From: JBBQWR01 sp038210495
Lineage (GTDB): Bacteria > Planctomycetota > Planctomycetia > Pirellulales > DATAWG01
NCBI GenBank assembly: GCA_038210495.1
Contig: JBBQWR010000045.1
Coordinates: 1-47,622 of the forward strand
Direction: 5' to 3'
DNA: 47,622 nucleotides
Shown one piece after another: positions 21,819-31,058 of the stretch (the stretch's first letter is position 1; each line of letters starts with the position of its first letter). Position numbers and translations under genes: made by a program. A model generated the notes under the pieces. It searched no databases. It was given only the letters and a program-made list of their open reading frames with translations, and was not told where the DNA came from.

Positions 21819-24278
21819 TTACGAATTGTCGCCTTCGGTTGAGGTCTTGCGATGCCCGTCGCCCGCGGCGCCCGACCATCGCCAATTGCGGATTTCCGGC
21901 ATGTCGTCGCCGTGGCAGGCGATGTATTGCTTGTGGTCGATCAGTTTGTCGCGGAGCCATTGTTTGACGTAGGCGGCTCGGGCGCCTAGCTGCGGCAGCC
22001 GGTCGATGACGTCGCCGGCCAGATGGAATCGATCCAGATCGTTTCGCACGGTCATGTCGAAGGGGGTCGTGGTCGTGCCCTCTTCCTTGTAGCCGCGGAC
22101 GTGCATGTTGGCGTGGTTGGTCCGCCGATAGGCCAACCGATGGATAAGCCAGGGATAACCGTGGAACGCAAAAACCACCGGCTTGTCTTTGGTGAACAGC
22201 ACGTCGAAATCCTTGTCGCTCAGTCCGTGCGGGTGCTCGGTGGTGGGCTGGAGCTTCATGAGATCGACGACGTTGATGACGCGGATTTTCAATTCGGGGA
22301 TTTGCTCGCGAAGGATATTTACCGCTGCCAATGTTTCCAGCGTCGGCACATCGCCGCAACAGGCCATGACGACATCCGGCTCGGCGCCCCGATCGCTACT
22401 GGCCCATTCCCAGATTCCGATGCCCGCCGTGCAATGTCGGACCGCCTCGTCCATCGCGAGCCACTGCGGCCCGGGCTGCTTGCCGGCGACAATCACATTC
22501 ACATAATCGCGACTTCGCAGGCAGTGATCGGTGACGCTGAGCAGCGTGTTGGCGTCCGGCGGCAGGTACACGCGGATGATCTCGGCCTTCTTGTTGACGA
22601 CGTGATCGATAAAACCCGGGTCCTGATGGCTGAACCCGTTGTGGTCCTGTCGCCAGACGTGCGACGTCAGCAGATAGTTGAGCGACGCGATCGATCGCCG
22701 CCAGGGAAGCTCGCGCGTGACCTTCAGCCATTTGGCGTGCTGGTTGAACATCGAATCGATGATATGGATGAAGGCTTCGTAGCACGAGAAAAACCCATGC
22801 CGGCCGGTGAGCAGATAACCCTCCAGCCAACCCTGGCATTGATGCTCGCTGAGCACCTCCATCACGCGGCCATCGGGACCCACATGGTCGTCGATGTCGA
22901 GCGTCTCGGCGACGAGCCGCCGCTTGGTGACTTCGAATACCGCATTCCAGCGGTTCGACGCCGTCTCGTCGGGGCTGAAGACCAAAAAGTTCTTGCTGGC
23001 CGAATTGAGCTTCATCACATCGCGGATGAATTCGCCTTGCACGCGGGTGGCTTCGGCGTCGATGGCGCCCGGCTCGGAGAAGGCGACCGCGTAGTCGCAG
23101 AAGTTCGGCAGCCGCAGATCACGCAGCAGCAGGCCGCCATTGGCATGCGGATTGGCGCTCATCCGTCGCTCGCCCCGCGGCGAAAGTTCGGCCAATCCGG
23201 CGCGCAGCCCGCCATTGTCATCGAATAATTCGTCGGGCCGATAGCTGGCCATCCAGTCGGCCAGCTGTTTAAGGTGCTCCGGTTTAGTCACTTCCGCGAT
23301 CGGCACTTGATGCGAGCGGAAGGTGCCTTCGGTCGGTTTGCCATCGACCGCGCGAGGGCCGGTCCAACCCTTGGGCGTGCGAAGAATAATCATCGGCCAG
23401 CGCGGCCGCTCGGTTGCGCCATGCTGCCGGGCGTCGGTCTGGATGCGGCGAATATCGGCGAGCGCTTCGTCCAGCACGGCCGCCATCCGCTGGTGCATCG
23501 GCGGCGAATCCAGATGCAGCGACTCGGGATCGTCTCCTTGCACGAAATAAGGCGTGTATCCGTAACCGCGAAACAAGTCGGCGAGCTCTTGTTCCGAAAT
23601 CCGCGCAAGAAAACTGGGGCCCGCAATCTTGTATCCATTGAGATGCAGGATCGGCAGCACGGCGCCATCGGTGACCGGATTGAGAAATTTGTTCGAGTGC
23701 CAACTCGTGGCCAGGGCGCCGGTTTCCGCCTCGCCGTCGCCCACGATCGCCGCCACGATCAGATCGGGATTGTCGAATGCGGCGCCGTAGGCATGAGACA
23801 ACGCATAGCCGAGCTCGCCCCCTTCGTGAATCGAGCCGGGGCACTCGGGCGACACATGGCTGGGAATTCCGCCGGGAAACGAAAACTGCTTGAACAGCCG
23901 TTTAATCCCCTGCGTGTCCTGCGAAATGTTCGGATAAACTTCGCTATAAGTCCCTTCGAGATAGGCATTCGCCACGGCCGCCGGACCGCCGTGCCCGGGG
24001 CCGATGATGTACATCACGTTCAGATCGTGGGCTTTGATGATCCGGTTAAGATGCACATAGAGAAAGTTCAGCCCAGGCGTCGTGCCCCAGTGGCCGAGCA
24101 GCCGCGGCTTGACGTCCTTCAGCTCGAGCGGCCGCTTGAGGAGCGGATTGTCGAGCAGATAGATCTGGCCGACGGAGAGATAGTTCGCCGCCCGCCAATA
24201 GGCGTCCATTTGATCGAGCAGCTCGGCGGAGAGCGGCGTTTCGAGCGTGGGGTCGGTCGAGTTGGCGACTGCGTGCAT
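21819..24278 (-). CDS. xfp: Phosphoketolase (xylulose-5-P/fructose-6-P)
   Basis: An 819-residue TPP enzyme of the cytoplasm that splits xylulose-5-P (or fructose-6-P) with phosphate to acetyl-phosphate and glyceraldehyde-3-P (or erythrose-4-P). Motifs: GPGHGGPA (93-100), HEGGELGYALSHA (151-163), the TPP-binding GDGEAETGALATSWHSNKF (180-198), and C-terminal YPWLIHRLAYRRTNHAN. Length matches the family (~790-830). It ends a same-strand run, starting 57 nt after ackA, so acetyl-phosphate made here can be used at once by AckA to make ATP and acetate. The antisense frame of 401 codons is a by-product. Confidence 0.97.
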   Translation of the reverse strand: MHAVANSTDPTLETPLSAELLDQMDAYWRAANYLSVGQIYLLDNPLLKRPLELKDVKPRLLGHWGTTPGLNFLYVHLNRIIKAHDLNVMYIIGPGHGGPAAVANAYLEGTYSEVYPNISQDTQGIKRLFKQFSFPGGIPSHVSPECPGSIHEGGELGYALSHAYGAAFDNPDLIVAAIVGDGEAETGALATSWHSNKFLNPVTDGAVLPILHLNGYKIAGPSFLARISEQELADLFRGYGYTPYFVQGDDPESLHLDSPPMHQRMAAVLDEALADIRRIQTDARQHGATERPRWPMIILRTPKGWTGPRAVDGKPTEGTFRSHQVPIAEVTKPEHLKQLADWMASYRPDELFDDNGGLRAGLAELSPRGERRMSANPHANGGLLLRDLRLPNFCDYAVAFSEPGAIDAEATRVQGEFIRDVMKLNSASKNFLVFSPDETASNRWNAVFEVTKRRLVAETLDIDDHVGPDGRVMEVLSEHQCQGWLEGYLLTGRHGFFSCYEAFIHIIDSMFNQHAKWLKVTRELPWRRSIASLNYLLTSHVWRQDHNGFSHQDPGFIDHVVNKKAEIIRVYLPPDANTLLSVTDHCLRSRDYVNVIVAGKQPGPQWLAMDEAVRHCTAGIGIWEWASSDRGAEPDVVMACCGDVPTLETLAAVNILREQIPELKIRVINVVDLMKLQPTTEHPHGLSDKDFDVLFTKDKPVVFAFHGYPWLIHRLAYRRTNHANMHVRGYKEEGTTTTPFDMTVRNDLDRFHLAGDVIDRLPQLGARAAYVKQWLRDKLIDHKQYIACHGDDMPEIRNWRWSGAAGDGHRKTSTEGDNS

Positions 24279-24335
24279 TGCGTTTGATTTCTCTTTTGGC
24301 GATGTGCGGAAAAACGCGCGTCGCGAGCGACGCGG

Positions 24336-25511
24336 CTAAGGGAACAATCGGGCGACATCGCGGGCGATCATCAGTTCTTCGTCGGTCTTGATAACTCGGA
24401 CATGCACGGCGCTCCCATCGAGCGAAATCCGCCCGGCGCCATTGGCGTTTGCGGCAGCGTCGAATTTTACGCCGAGCCACTCCAGCGGTTGGCAAATCTC
24501 TTGCCGAACTTCCGCCGCATTCTCGCCAATCCCACCACTGAACACCAGCGTATCCAGTCCTCCCAACGCTGCCGCGAAAGCCCCGATCCACTTGCGGGCG
24601 CTGTAGCAAAACAGATCGACGGCTTCGGCGGCGCGCGTGTCGGTCGCGCGACTGGCCAGAAGATCGCGCATGTCGGCGCTCGTTTCCGAAACGCCGAGCA
24701 ACCCCGCTTCGCTATTCATCATGTGAAAAAATTCATCGGCGGTCGTGCCTTCCGTGCGATTGAGAAAAAACGCCAAACTCGGATCGAGGTCGCCGGACCG
24801 CGTGCTCATGGGCATTCCCGCGGTGGGCGTGAAGGCCATCGTCGTATCGATGCCGCGACCACGATGAACGGCGGCCATGCTCGCGCCGTTGCCCAGATGC
24901 GCGAGTATCACCCGACCGGTCGCGGCCTCGGGGTCGGCGACACGGGCCAACTCCTCCAGCAAATACGCATACGAGATGCCATGAAAACCGTATCGTCGCA
25001 CGCCGAGCGATTGCAGCCGCCTAGGGACGGGCAGCGTCCGCGCGACGATCGGCAGATTCGCGTGAAAAGCCGTATCGAAACAGGCCACTTGCGCCGCGGC
25101 CGGCCACGATTTGCCAACAACTTCAATCAGATTGATTTGCGCGGGCAGATGCTCGGGATCGAAGTCGCTGATCTTTCGCAGGCCGGCGATCAACGGCGGC
25201 GTCACAGCTTGCGATTCGATGAAATCGGGGCCGCCATGGACGATCCGGTGACCGACGGCCACGTTGGCTGGGTCGACGAGCGATTCCAAGCGGCGCATAA
25301 ACTCGGCGATCGCATGCTCCGAATCGAGGTTGGGCAGCGTCTCGCGATCGGTCTGCCCGGCGGCCGATTTCCAAGTCCACTCGGCGCCGGCGGACCCGAT
25401 GCGATCGATCTTGCCACGGCCCTCACGATTAAGATCATCCCCGGCGAACACGGCGAATTTGATGCTCGATGAGCCGGCATTCAGCGCCACGATTTGCCGG
25501 ATAATGCTCAT
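24336..25511 (-). CDS. ackA: Acetate kinase
   Basis: A 391-residue ASKHA-fold kinase converting acetyl-phosphate and ADP to acetate and ATP (or the reverse). The N-terminal VALNAGSSSIKFAVF, the central HLGNGASMAAVHRGRGIDTTM and C-terminal VFSGGIGENAAEVRQEI motifs are canonical. It precedes xfp on the same strand with a 57-nt gap; the two form the ATP-yielding end of a phosphoketolase route. Upstream, a 173-bp spacer containing hairpin copy 2 separates it from the SDR gene, so a separate transcript is possible. Confidence 0.97.
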   Translation of the reverse strand: MSIIRQIVALNAGSSSIKFAVFAGDDLNREGRGKIDRIGSAGAEWTWKSAAGQTDRETLPNLDSEHAIAEFMRRLESLVDPANVAVGHRIVHGGPDFIESQAVTPPLIAGLRKISDFDPEHLPAQINLIEVVGKSWPAAAQVACFDTAFHANLPIVARTLPVPRRLQSLGVRRYGFHGISYAYLLEELARVADPEAATGRVILAHLGNGASMAAVHRGRGIDTTMAFTPTAGMPMSTRSGDLDPSLAFFLNRTEGTTADEFFHMMNSEAGLLGVSETSADMRDLLASRATDTRAAEAVDLFCYSARKWIGAFAAALGGLDTLVFSGGIGENAAEVRQEICQPLEWLGVKFDAAANANGAGRISLDGSAVHVRVIKTDEELMIARDVARLFP

Positions 25512-25561
25512 ATAGCGTTTGGAGTCTAAACCCGGCGTTTGAAGTTTTAACGATCACACAG

Positions 25562-25594
25562 CCGGGGCTTCGGCGAAGCGCCTCCAGCCCCCGG
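25562..25594. repeat. REP-like hairpin, CCGGGGCT family copy 2
   Basis: Arms CCGGGGCT and AGCCCCCGG around a loop with GGCG-AAG-CGCC; the loop differs from copy 1 by a single base within the same pairing. It is followed to about 25675 by CACCCGA-type words, as in copy 1. It sits in the spacer between the SDR and ackA genes on their transcript and could act as a processing or attenuation site. Confidence 0.7.
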
Positions 25595-25684
25595 GCACCC
25601 GGCACACATGCACCCGACGTTTCGGGAACCCGACACACAAGCTCGCTCGACGCACGGGCGCCCGACGGTCTGATTGGCGACTCT

Positions 25685-26452
25685 TCATTGCTCCTCATAA
25701 TGCACGGTCAGGCCGCCGTCGACGAAATAGGTCGAGCCGGTGACATAGTCCGCGTCTTTTGAGGCAAGAAAGGTCGCCACGGCGGCGACGTCGCTCCCCT
25801 GGCCTAGTCGGCGGAGCGGAATTTGCTTCATAAGAGCGGCCAGCAATTGCTTGTTCGCGAGAAGATTCTTGTTGATCGGAGTCTCGATCGCGCCGGGCGC
25901 GATATTGTTGATCGTGATGCCCAGTTCGCCGAGCTCGACCGCCAGATTGCGAGCCAACATTCGCACGCCCCCTTTTGAGGCGCAATACGGGGCAAAGCCG
26001 GGAAACGCCAAATCTTCATGCACGGAACTGATGTTGATGATCTTGCCCTTGCGCTTCGTGTCTCGCAGATGCCGCACGACGGCTTGCGTCGCGAAAAACA
26101 GGCCCTTCAGATTCACGTCGACGACAGCGTCGTAGTCTTCCTCGGTGACATCCCAGCACATGGCTTTCTTTTCGATGCCGGCGTTGTTCACCAGGATGTC
26201 GAGCTTGCCAAATTCCGAAACAACTTGATCGACCATTTTTCGCACGGCTGCGACGTCGGCCATATCGGCTTTGATGACGATTGCCCTGCGGCCGAGTTGT
26301 TGAATTTCGGCCAATGCTTCCTTGGCGCCGGCTTCATCGCGACTGTAGTTGATGGCGATGTCGGCGCCTTCCGCGGCGAACTGCGTGGCGATTGAGCGGC
26401 CGATGCTGCGGCTGCTACCGGTCACCAGCGCGACCATATTCTCTAAACGCAT
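25685..26452 (-). CDS. Short-chain dehydrogenase, glucose 1-dehydrogenase-like
   Basis: A 255-residue classical SDR. Cofactor motif TGSSRSIGRS (11-20; the usual third Gly-context reads 'SRSIG', a mild variant), NNAG (89-92), catalytic Ser142/143 and YCASK (Tyr156, Lys160), and NIAPGAIETP for the PG motif. The overall pattern, including NYSRDEAGA after beta-2, resembles bacterial NAD(P)-dependent glucose 1-dehydrogenases. In this setting it could oxidise glucose to gluconolactone, feeding the FGGY kinase and Gnd next to it; specificity of SDRs cannot be read reliably. It lies between gnd and ackA, with a 69-bp spacer to gnd. Confidence 0.9.
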   Translation of the reverse strand: MRLENMVALVTGSSRSIGRSIATQFAAEGADIAINYSRDEAGAKEALAEIQQLGRRAIVIKADMADVAAVRKMVDQVVSEFGKLDILVNNAGIEKKAMCWDVTEEDYDAVVDVNLKGLFFATQAVVRHLRDTKRKGKIINISSVHEDLAFPGFAPYCASKGGVRMLARNLAVELGELGITINNIAPGAIETPINKNLLANKQLLAALMKQIPLRRLGQGSDVAAVATFLASKDADYVTGSTYFVDGGLTVHYEEQ

Positions 26453-26470
26453 GGGAGGGGAACTCCGGAA

Positions 26471-26495
26471 GGGACTAGGGGCTGGGGACTAGGGG
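26471..26495 (+). other. G-quadruplex-type motif between gnd and SDR genes
   Basis: Four G-runs on the plus strand, GGGACTAGGGG CT GGGGACTAGGGG, made from a tandem GGGGACTA-like unit. Since both flanking genes are on the minus strand this is the template strand for transcription. It may be an accident of a repetitive spacer; the pattern satisfies the four-run, short-loop rule. Confidence 0.5.
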
Positions 26496-26521
26496 AGCAT
26501 GAGTTAGATTGTATTTGTTTG

Positions 26522-27505
26522 CTAATGGGCCGTGGAAGGCTCGACGTGGCCGCCGAATTTTTCGCGCATGGCCGACAGGGCTTTTTCGGCGAACGTGTGG
26601 TCGCGGCGCGAGCGGAATCGCGTGAACAGCGCGGCCGTCAGGACCTCGGCCGTGACGGCTTCATCGAGCGCGGCTTGGATCGTCCAGCGGCCTTCGCCCG
26701 AGTCTTGCACGAAACCCGTGTAGTTCGACAGCGAGGGGTTTTCCTCAAGGGCCATCGCCAGCAGATCCAACAGCCAAGAGCCGATCACGCTGCCCCGGCG
26801 CCAGACCTCGGCGATCTCCGGCAGCGCCAGTTCGAATCGCTGATCGGCTGGCAACTCCGGCGACGTGGCGCCCCCCATGATGTCAAAACCCTCCGCGTAG
26901 GCTTGCATGATGCCGTATTCGATGCCGTTGTGAATCATTTTGACGAAGTGGCCGCTGCCCGAGGGGCCGCAGTGCAAATAGCCTTCGTCGGCAGTCGTCG
27001 TTTTGTTCTCGCGGCCAGCGGTGGGCGGCACGTCGCCGCAGCCCGGGGCGAGCGCTTTGAAAATCGGATCGAGCCGACCGACGGCTTCCTTCGGTCCGCC
27101 GATCATTAGGCAATAGCCGCGCTCGATACCCCAGACGCCGCCGCTCGTGCCGACGTCGAGATAGTTGATTCCTTGCGGCTTCAGTTGCCCTGCCCGACGA
27201 ACATCGTCCTTGAAATACGAATTGCCGCCGTCGAGGATCGCGTCGCCGGATTCCATCAGCTGCGCGAGTTTGTCGACGGTCTCTTCCGTCGGACCGCCAG
27301 ACGGAAGCATGACCCAGGCGGCACGCGGCTTGGTCAGCTTCTTAACCAAATCTTCTAGCGAGTCGGCGGCGATCGCACCCGCCGCCGCGACTTGCTTAAC
27401 CGTTTCGGGATTCCGATCGTAAACGACGCACTTATGCCCGGCGGCCATCAAGCGGCGAACCATGTTGGCGCCCATCCGTCCCAAGCCGATCATGCCGAGT
27501 TCCAT
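26522..27505 (-). CDS. gnd: 6-phosphogluconate dehydrogenase, short (GndA/YqeC-type)
   Basis: A 327-residue decarboxylating dehydrogenase converting 6-phosphogluconate to ribulose-5-P and CO2. NAD-binding GLGRMG (7-12) with Asp30-Arg31 after beta-2 (VVYDRNP), then DVGTSGG (117-123), and active-site GPSGSGHFVKMIHNGIEY (180-197; Lys189, Asn193). The length places it in the short, ~300-330-residue form rather than the 470-residue E. coli form. The start is the ATG at 27505; a longer frame upstream is antisense to the kinase gene. It begins 32 nt after the FGGY kinase stop, so these two are co-transcribed. Confidence 0.93.
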   Translation of the reverse strand: MELGMIGLGRMGANMVRRLMAAGHKCVVYDRNPETVKQVAAAGAIAADSLEDLVKKLTKPRAAWVMLPSGGPTEETVDKLAQLMESGDAILDGGNSYFKDDVRRAGQLKPQGINYLDVGTSGGVWGIERGYCLMIGGPKEAVGRLDPIFKALAPGCGDVPPTAGRENKTTTADEGYLHCGPSGSGHFVKMIHNGIEYGIMQAYAEGFDIMGGATSPELPADQRFELALPEIAEVWRRGSVIGSWLLDLLAMALEENPSLSNYTGFVQDSGEGRWTIQAALDEAVTAEVLTAALFTRFRSRRDHTFAEKALSAMREKFGGHVEPSTAH

Positions 27506-27537
27506 AACGCGCTCCAGATAATGATAGTAAGGATCGT

Positions 27538-28845
27538 TTAAGTTTTCGAAGGCGGATCGAACAACCGCGCGACGCCGTGCAGCGACGCCTCGTCGATTTG
27601 CTCGACGCGGCGCTGCTTGTAATCGGGGATGACTCGCATCGCAATTTCCGCTCCGCCACCGGTCAACACGATACGGCTGAAACGGTCTCCTTGCCCCAGC
27701 GCGAGCACTGCTTCCCGATGGTGGATTCGCATCGCCTGCAAAACGGCCGCCAGCAAATCGAGCCGTGTGTGGCCGAGCGTCAGTTCTCGGAAAGCGGCCC
27801 GGCGTGCGTCGATCTGGAGTCGGTCGCCGCCCAGATACGGCGGGTCCAAGATCACCTCGGTCGGATGGTCGATCGCCTGTTGCACCGACTCGGCGTAGAA
27901 CTGCTCGCGCGATTGGTCGCGAAAGCACAATTCGTGCATCCAATCGAGCGCCACGCCACCCACCGGGTTATGGGCCAATTGCAAATATCCGTCCCCCACG
28001 CCCAGCAGTCGCGTGAGATGATCGGGCGCCGGCGTCGGATGTTTGGTTCGCACGGCGAGGACTTGCGTTGTGCCGACGACGTGCAATAGCTCGCCAAATT
28101 GGAGCCGCGCGGCCAATAGGGCGGAGCTCGTATCCGGGGCGCCGAGCTTCACGCTTAGCCCTGCCCGAGCGCCGATCTTCGCGGCGATATCCGGTCGCAA
28201 GCCGCCCAGCGTCTCGTCCCCCGACACCACTTTCGGCAGCCACCGGCGGTCGACTCCAAAATGCTCGAGCCACCGTGGCGACCAATCGTGCGTGCTGAGC
28301 GTGTTGTAGAGGCCGGTGAAACTGGCGTTGCCGTAGTCGAGCGCTGCCTCGCCCGTAAACGTCAGTCCCAGCCAGCCATCGACATGCAGATAGCGGCGAA
28401 TTTTTGGCTTCAGCGCCGGATCGCGTCGAACCTGGTCGGCATAGGCGACGACAGAAATTCCTCCAGGCAGAGGTCGGTTGCCGATGGACGCCAAAAATTC
28501 CTTGCCGCACTCGGCCTCGATCCGCCGCGCCTCATCGCGGCAACGATGATCGAGATGCGTGAGGATCGGCGTAAGCGGAGCATCGTTTTCGCCGAGCAGC
28601 AGCAGCGCCGGCGACATGCACGAGAAGCCGATCCCCTCGACCGCGCCGCCGGTCGCGATCGCCTGCCGGGCCACCGAGAGCACGGCGTCGAGCAACCGCT
28701 GCGTCGGGAGAGTCGCAGCGTCGGCGTCCTGGCGATCGAGTGCATACCCGACTCGCGCAATGGGACCGATAGCCGCGCCGGAGTCGATCTCCAGCACGGC
28801 CGCCTTCACCGACGATGTGCCCACGTCGATCCCTAGTACTCGCAT
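27538..28845 (-). CDS. FGGY-family carbohydrate kinase
   Basis: A 435-residue ASKHA-type kinase. The phosphate-1 motif LGIDVGTSSVKAAVLE opens the protein and the C-terminal half has VLTGGGAEIAMR (adenosine motif). It is shorter than typical xylulokinase or gluconokinase (~500). Genomic context (gnd 32 nt downstream, then SDR, ackA and xfp, with zwf upstream) favours gluconate, xylulose or sedoheptulose as substrate: gluconokinase would deliver 6-phosphogluconate directly to Gnd, xylulokinase would feed phosphoketolase. I cannot decide among these from the sequence. Confidence 0.85.
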   Translation of the reverse strand: MRVLGIDVGTSSVKAAVLEIDSGAAIGPIARVGYALDRQDADAATLPTQRLLDAVLSVARQAIATGGAVEGIGFSCMSPALLLLGENDAPLTPILTHLDHRCRDEARRIEAECGKEFLASIGNRPLPGGISVVAYADQVRRDPALKPKIRRYLHVDGWLGLTFTGEAALDYGNASFTGLYNTLSTHDWSPRWLEHFGVDRRWLPKVVSGDETLGGLRPDIAAKIGARAGLSVKLGAPDTSSALLAARLQFGELLHVVGTTQVLAVRTKHPTPAPDHLTRLLGVGDGYLQLAHNPVGGVALDWMHELCFRDQSREQFYAESVQQAIDHPTEVILDPPYLGGDRLQIDARRAAFRELTLGHTRLDLLAAVLQAMRIHHREAVLALGQGDRFSRIVLTGGGAEIAMRVIPDYKQRRVEQIDEASLHGVARLFDPPSKT

Positions 28846-28878
28846 CGGGCCTCACTCCTGGTTGCAAGCGCGGGATGG

Positions 28879-28910
28879 CCGGGGCTGGAACCGCTATGCC
28901 GAAGCCCCGG
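28879..28910. repeat. REP-like hairpin, CCGGGGCT family copy 3
   Basis: Arms CCGGGGCT (28879-28886) and AGCCCCGG (28903-28910) flank a 16-nt loop that differs from the other copies. It stands at the left border of MITE-like copy A. Confidence 0.65.
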
Positions 28911-28926
28911 TTGGCGCAGAGGCCGA

Positions 28927-29117
28927 GTGTCTAATGACGAATGCCTCATCAATGACGAAGCTCGAATGATGAAGGCCTAAATTTGAGTTTGGGGGCGATT
29001 ATATGTCGTCTCATTTTCGCGACATCAGAGCGCTGCTCGGAGCGCACGTAGAAAACTTAGTCATTCGTCATTTAAGCATTCATCATTGATTAGACATTGG
29101 GTGTTTCGTCATTTCCA
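28927..29117. repeat. MITE-like dispersed repeat, copy A
   Basis: A ~190-bp element whose ends are built from ATGACGAA/TTCGTCAT words: the left side has GTCTAATGACGAATG and CATCAATGACGAAG, the right side TTAGTCATTCGTCATTTAAG, CATTGATTAGACATTGGG and GTTTCGTCATTT, which are inverted relative to the left. The centre holds GTCTCATTTTCGCGACAT, then a GCGCTGCTCG...AGCGC hairpin. Two further copies (34.6 and 42.3 kb) share the same order and the same outer hairpin on the right. Confidence 0.8.
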
Positions 29118-29122
29118 CCTTC

Positions 29123-29151
29123 CCGGGGCTTCCCTTCGGCGCGAGCCCCGG
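29123..29151. repeat. REP-like hairpin, CCGGGGCT family copy 4
   Basis: CCGGGGCT...AGCCCCGG with 13-nt loop TCCCTTCGGCGCG. Sequence and position match copy 6 after MITE-like copy C (42507-42535), so it belongs to the repeat's right border. Confidence 0.7.
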
Positions 29152-29177
29152 TCGGTCACCCGTCGGCGCACGACGAA

Positions 29178-30770
29178 CTACGGTTGCCGCCAAGTCGCGG
29201 CGCAGCCTTCCAGGAGTCGATCGGCTTCGGCCGGTCCCCAACTGCCGGCCGCATAGGTCGCCAGGTTCTGCGGGCCTTGGCGCTTCCAAGCCTCGAGAAT
29301 CGGCGTCGCGAACTCCCAGGCCGCGAGCAATTCCTCCGATTGCATGAACAAGGTCGAATCGCCGCGCAGCGCATCCAGCAGCAGCCGCTCATAGGCTTCC
29401 GGCAAACGAAAATGGAACGTCCGGTCGTAGCAAAACTCCATCCGCACCGATTGTAGATCGAGTGTCATCCCCGGACGCTTCGTCGAGAACGTCATCTGGA
29501 TGCCCTCGTCGGGCTGAATGCGGAAGCTGAGCACGTTCGGTCTGGCGGCGGTCAGGTCGCATTGATCGCCGTCGCATTCGACCGTGCGAAACAAGCTCAG
29601 GGGCGGCTGCTTGAATTGAATGGCGATCTCCGTGCCGTGCCGGGCCATCCGCTTGCCGGTGCGGACGAGAAACGGCACGCCCGCCCATCGCCAGGTGTCG
29701 ATCCCCATTCGCAGCGCGACATAGGCTTCGGTGCTGGAGCCGGGAGCGACTCCTTGTTCTTCGCGATAGCCGAGCACTGGCTTGCCCTCGATTTGCCCGG
29801 CCGTGTACTGGGCGCGGACGACACTTTTCTCGACGTCTTTCCCGCGCAGGGGCGACAAGCTGCGGAGGACCTTCAGCTTGGCGTCGCTGATGTCGCAGGC
29901 CTTCATCGTGGCGGGCGGTTCCATCGCGACCAGACTGAGCACCTGGAGCAAATGATTCTGGACGACATCGCGCAGCGCGCCGGCGTGATCGTAAAAGCCG
30001 CCGCGGCCGTTTTCCATCCCAACGATTTCGCCCCCGGTGATCTGCACGTGGTCGACGTATTGGCGATTGAGCAGCGGCTCGAAAATCGCGTTTCCAAAGC
30101 GGAACGCCAGGATGTTCTGGACCGTTTCCTTGCCCAGGTAGTGATCGATCCGATAGACTTGGTCCTCGCGCATGAACTGATGGACGTGGTAATCGAGCGC
30201 CTTGGCGCTAGCCAGATCGTGGCCGTAGGGTTTTTCGATGACCACCCGCGTCCAGTGTACGGCATCGTGCGGGGCGACCAAATCCGCTTCCGACAGCCCT
30301 TCAACGATCGCCTCGAAATATTCCGGATCGGTGGCTAAGTAGAACAGCCGGTTGCCGGGCATCCCGAGCGAAGCCGTCAACGCTTCGAGATGATCGCGAA
30401 GCAATCGTAGCTGCACCACGTTGGTAAAATCGGCCCGATGATAATAAATGCGGGCCAGAAATTTCGTCGTCTCCTCGGGATCGGTCGTCGACTCGGGGCG
30501 AAATTTCGCTAGCGCCAGCCGCATTTGCTCGCGAAATTGCTCGTCGGACATCTCGCGCCGACCGACGCCGATGATCGCGAAGTCGCTCGTCAAGAAGCCG
30601 TTTTTGTGCAAGCTATAGAGCGCCGGTAACAGCTTGCGAGCGGCGAGATCGCCCGTCGCTCCGAAGATGACGATGCTGGCGGCCTCGAGCTTCGGCTTGC
30701 GATTGTAGGCCTGACCGTCGCGGGGGGCCGTATCGGCTTGAACGCGAATCGCGGATTGGGCCGTGGCCAT
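29178..30770 (-). CDS. zwf: Glucose-6-phosphate 1-dehydrogenase
   Basis: A 530-residue enzyme oxidising glucose-6-P to 6-phosphogluconolactone with NADP+, the entry of the oxidative pentose phosphate pathway. Coenzyme motif FGATGDLAARK (36-46), substrate-binding VIEKPYGHDLASAK (177-190), and catalytic RIDHYLGK (207-214). Length and motifs are standard. It has a ~27-residue extension before the coenzyme fold compared with most bacterial enzymes. It is divergent from rpiA, with a 288-bp shared upstream region, and a second zwf gene lies at 40.7 kb. No 6-phosphogluconolactonase gene is adjacent. Confidence 0.96.
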   Translation of the reverse strand: MATAQSAIRVQADTAPRDGQAYNRKPKLEAASIVIFGATGDLAARKLLPALYSLHKNGFLTSDFAIIGVGRREMSDEQFREQMRLALAKFRPESTTDPEETTKFLARIYYHRADFTNVVQLRLLRDHLEALTASLGMPGNRLFYLATDPEYFEAIVEGLSEADLVAPHDAVHWTRVVIEKPYGHDLASAKALDYHVHQFMREDQVYRIDHYLGKETVQNILAFRFGNAIFEPLLNRQYVDHVQITGGEIVGMENGRGGFYDHAGALRDVVQNHLLQVLSLVAMEPPATMKACDISDAKLKVLRSLSPLRGKDVEKSVVRAQYTAGQIEGKPVLGYREEQGVAPGSSTEAYVALRMGIDTWRWAGVPFLVRTGKRMARHGTEIAIQFKQPPLSLFRTVECDGDQCDLTAARPNVLSFRIQPDEGIQMTFSTKRPGMTLDLQSVRMEFCYDRTFHFRLPEAYERLLLDALRGDSTLFMQSEELLAAWEFATPILEAWKRQGPQNLATYAAGSWGPAEADRLLEGCAATWRQP

Positions 30771-31058
30771 GATTCAAATCCTTTTTTCGACCGCGAATAG
30801 TTTGATCGTTCGTCGCGGACTTATCCGCCTGGCTGTTTGGCATCTTCTTGAAACCCGCGTCAAACTTCAAGGGGCAATTGACGTAGCCGCGACCCGTTCG
30901 ACCTTGGATGATTGGCGACCAGAAACCTCCACCGACGAGCGACACGATAATTCCCTGGTGACTCGCGCGCGATTGTGGCAACATGTCTATCGACAGGTGG
31001 ACTCGGATCGATTCGATGTTAAGATTTGCGCGATGACTCAACTATCGGCGATTTATTC

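Larger units (their letters stand above)
28846..29177. other. Intergenic region carrying MITE-like copy A
   Basis: About 330 bp between the FGGY kinase and zwf, filled by hairpin copy 3, the MITE-like repeat A and hairpin copy 4. No ORF is supported. Confidence 0.6.

Noticed and set aside
22023..23228. 401-codon open frame antisense to phosphoketolase
   Set aside because: Fully inside a highly conserved enzyme gene on the other strand; composition typical of reverse-frame shadows.
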